A stretch of 64,000 nucleotides of DNA. Origin: Clostridiales bacterium (GTDB lineage: Bacteria > Bacillota > Clostridia > Saccharofermentanales > Saccharofermentanaceae). The position numbers and the translations under genes are program-made. Each line of letters starts with the position of its first letter. The first letter of the stretch is position 1. The notes under the pieces are model-generated. The model saw only the letters and a list, made by a program, of their open reading frames with translations. It did not search any database and was not told the origin of the DNA. The stretch covers positions 1 through 64,000 of the forward strand of contig JAFVAY010000010.1 in the NCBI GenBank assembly GCA_017480325.1, in the 5' to 3' direction. Positions 62,624-64,000 of this stretch are shown piece after piece.

Positions 62624-63679
62624 TCAGGACAGTCTCTTGGCATTATCGATCTCGATAGAAGGAATCGTCTTCTTCATGGCAAGACCCTCCTCCAGATCGA
62701 CATCAGTGATCTTCCCTTCCTTCTCAACAATGATCCTGTTGTATTTCTTATTCAGTAGACAATCAATGGCGCGAACGCCCATAAGGCTTGCCGTGGTTCT
62801 GTCTCTTAGTGTCGGAGAACCGCCTCTTTGCAAATGTCCGAGGATAGTAGGTCTTGACTCGATACCCGTCTGCTTCTCAATTCTCTCCGCTATATCAGTC
62901 GCATTGCCTGCCCCCTCGGCGACAATGACTATGTAATGCCTCTTGCCCTTATTTCTGCCGTCGAGAATAACTCTCAATACGTCCTTATCGAAGTCGAACG
63001 GAACCTCAGGAATGAGAATGACCTCAGAACCCGTGGCAATACCGACATTAAGAGCGATATAACCGGCGCTTCTTCCCATTACCTCGATAACACTGCAACG
63101 CTCGTGGGATGATGCCGTATCACGAAGCTTATCTATAGCCTCCATGGCAGTGTTCATAGAGGTATCGTAGCCTATAGTGTAGTCTGTGCATCCGATATCA
63201 TTATCGATAGTACCGGGAATACCTATAACAGGAACGCCGAGTCTCGCGAGAGCTCTGGCACCCTTGAAGGATCCGTCACCGCCGGAGACTATGAGAGCAT
63301 CAAGACCATAAACCTCCATCATCTTCGCTCCTCTTAGGACGCCCTCGTTGGTGGTAAAGGTCTTGGACCTTGCCGTCATAAGGAAGGTTCCGCCTCTTTG
63401 GAGCTTCTCCGATACATCCCTCATACCGATAGGGGATATCTCTCCCTTCCATAAGCCGTGGAAGCCTCTTGTAACACCATAGACCTCCATACCTGAATTG
63501 ATGCCCGCTCTTACAACTGCTCTTATGGTGGCGTTCATACCGGGAGCATCTCCACCGCTTGTAAGGACGCCGATCCTCTTTACCGGGGCAACCTCATCAG
63601 GATTGACGTTGTCGTAATTCTTGGCTGTAAGCGAATTAATATCGGGAACGTTATTCTCGTCGTATGGAATATTAAGCAT
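62624..63679 (-). CDS. pfkA: 6-phosphofructokinase
   Basis: A protein of 351 aa from the ATG at 63679, with GGAGG upstream; the extra N-terminal 34 residues before KRIGVLTSGGDAPGMNATIR are unusual but have a good start signal. GGDGS (the ATP-dependent form, not PPi), PGTIDNDIGCTDYTIGYDT and MGRSAGYIALN are the catalytic and substrate residues. It makes fructose-1,6-bisphosphate in glycolysis. A TATAAT at 63719-63724 lies 39 bases upstream. It follows dnaE in the same direction, a common Firmicute order. Confidence 0.95.
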   Translation of the reverse strand: MLNIPYDENNVPDINSLTAKNYDNVNPDEVAPVKRIGVLTSGGDAPGMNATIRAVVRAGINSGMEVYGVTRGFHGLWKGEISPIGMRDVSEKLQRGGTFLMTARSKTFTTNEGVLRGAKMMEVYGLDALIVSGGDGSFKGARALARLGVPVIGIPGTIDNDIGCTDYTIGYDTSMNTAMEAIDKLRDTASSHERCSVIEVMGRSAGYIALNVGIATGSEVILIPEVPFDFDKDVLRVILDGRNKGKRHYIVIVAEGAGNATDIAERIEKQTGIESRPTILGHLQRGGSPTLRDRTTASLMGVRAIDCLLNKKYNRIIVEKEGKITDVDLEEGLAMKKTIPSIEIDNAKRLS

Positions 63680-63752
63680 TTTATTGATACCTCCACAGGA
63701 GTAATTATTAACGGATTGATTATACACTATTCTTAGGGCGTAAAATCAAAGT

Positions 63753-64000
63753 TCACAACAGTTTCACATTCGACCTGCCACACAGCTCATAGAGCTTGTC
63801 CATTATCTCCGGAGATGAATCAATGCTACATACGGGATCTAATGTAACAACGCTGTTATCATTAAACTCCATCTGAACCGGAGTATTCCCGTGGAAATAC
63901 ACCAGGAAATTAAGAAGTCTTTGATAGCTCTCGCTTCGGGGATCTCCGATAAATCTTATCCTCACGATACCCGTCCGCACCTGACCGACGGGCTCTTCCT
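63753..64000 (-). CDS. dnaE: DNA polymerase III alpha subunit, C-terminal part
   Basis: The frame is open to the window edge and ends at 63753, giving the last 82 residues: RIRFIGDPRSESYQRLLNFL, then VYFHGNTPVQMEF and IMDKLYELCGRSNVKLL. The fold of strand-helix repeats around HGNTPVQMEF is the OB/tau-binding C-terminus of DnaE. The following pfkA gene supports this, because dnaE-pfkA order is frequent in Firmicutes. The GTG at 63980 is not a real start. Confidence 0.75.
   Translation of the reverse strand, partial: EEPVGQVRTGIVRIRFIGDPRSESYQRLLNFLVYFHGNTPVQMEFNDNSVVTLDPVCSIDSSPEIMDKLYELCGRSNVKLL

Overview
The window reads as chromosomal DNA of an anaerobic, medium-GC Firmicute of class Clostridia, probably a fermentative gut or rumen bacterium. 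Supporting signs are three 2-oxoacid:ferredoxin oxidoreductase operons, a GlgC/GlgD glycogen operon, a dnaE-pfkA junction, TTGACA/TATAAT promoters, GGAGG ribosome binding sites, and ATP-type phosphofructokinase. I cannot name the genus with confidence. I see no prophage, insertion sequence or CRISPR array.

Layout. 0-4.4 kb: a PD-(D/E)XK-like protein, then an iorA-iorB-yhaM operon. 4.4-10.9 kb: a GNAT enzyme, a secreted DUF4214/SGNH protein, a PIG-V-like membrane glycosyltransferase, lipoproteins, and tRNA-Leu, -Arg and -Gly on the minus strand. 10.9-15.5 kb: tRNA-His-Gln-Lys, xseA-xseB, a GNAT-nitroreductase fusion, and a TetR/flavoprotein operon with a readable operator pair. 15.5-22.7 kb: a ClpE-like ATPase, uvrA, and zinc-ribbon membrane proteins. 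22.8-25.5 kb: tRNA-Glu, an alpha/beta hydrolase and two XRE regulators. 25.6-29.4 kb: a tandem hairpin repeat and a second iorA-iorB operon carrying an arylacetate-CoA ligase. 29.5-32.8 kb: an AT-rich pair of polytopic membrane proteins that looks foreign. 32.8-40.3 kb: a second zinc-ribbon membrane protein, aconitase-citrate synthase, a SpoU methyltransferase, and lipoprotein genes. 40.4-43.8 kb: a pseudokinase sensor, histidine kinase and NarL-type regulator. 43.9-52.0 kb: the glycogen operon glgB-glgC-glgD-glgA plus a GH13 hydrolase. 52.1-53.4 kb: cellobiose 2-epimerase. 53.4-56.1 kb: a four-subunit 2-oxoacid:ferredoxin oxidoreductase. 56.2-64 kb: an SPFH/zinc-ribbon protein, a DUF975/CmpB-like membrane protein, a P-loop protein, mutS2, pfkA and the 3' end of dnaE.

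Metabolic reading. Cellobiose epimerase, the glycogen operon, GH13 and PfkA form a sugar storage and glycolysis block. Citrate synthase and aconitase, together with a ferredoxin oxidoreductase, suit a partial oxidative TCA branch towards glutamate; isocitrate dehydrogenase is not in the window. The two ior operons, one with an arylacetate-CoA ligase, suggest ferredoxin-linked aromatic amino acid metabolism, possibly in the synthetic direction.

The most notable signals are these. At least seven genes have a -10-like hexamer 6-7 bases before the ATG and no ribosome binding site, which predicts leaderless mRNAs. Both GlgA and GlgB carry lysine-rich C-terminal tails. The sensor gene at 40.4 kb is a histidine-less kinase paralogue. 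XseA has an altered catalytic motif. A 64-bp-period hairpin pair lies at 25.6 kb, and a cluster of GTCTATG motifs lies near 0.9 kb. There is no gene-free stretch longer than 300 bases.
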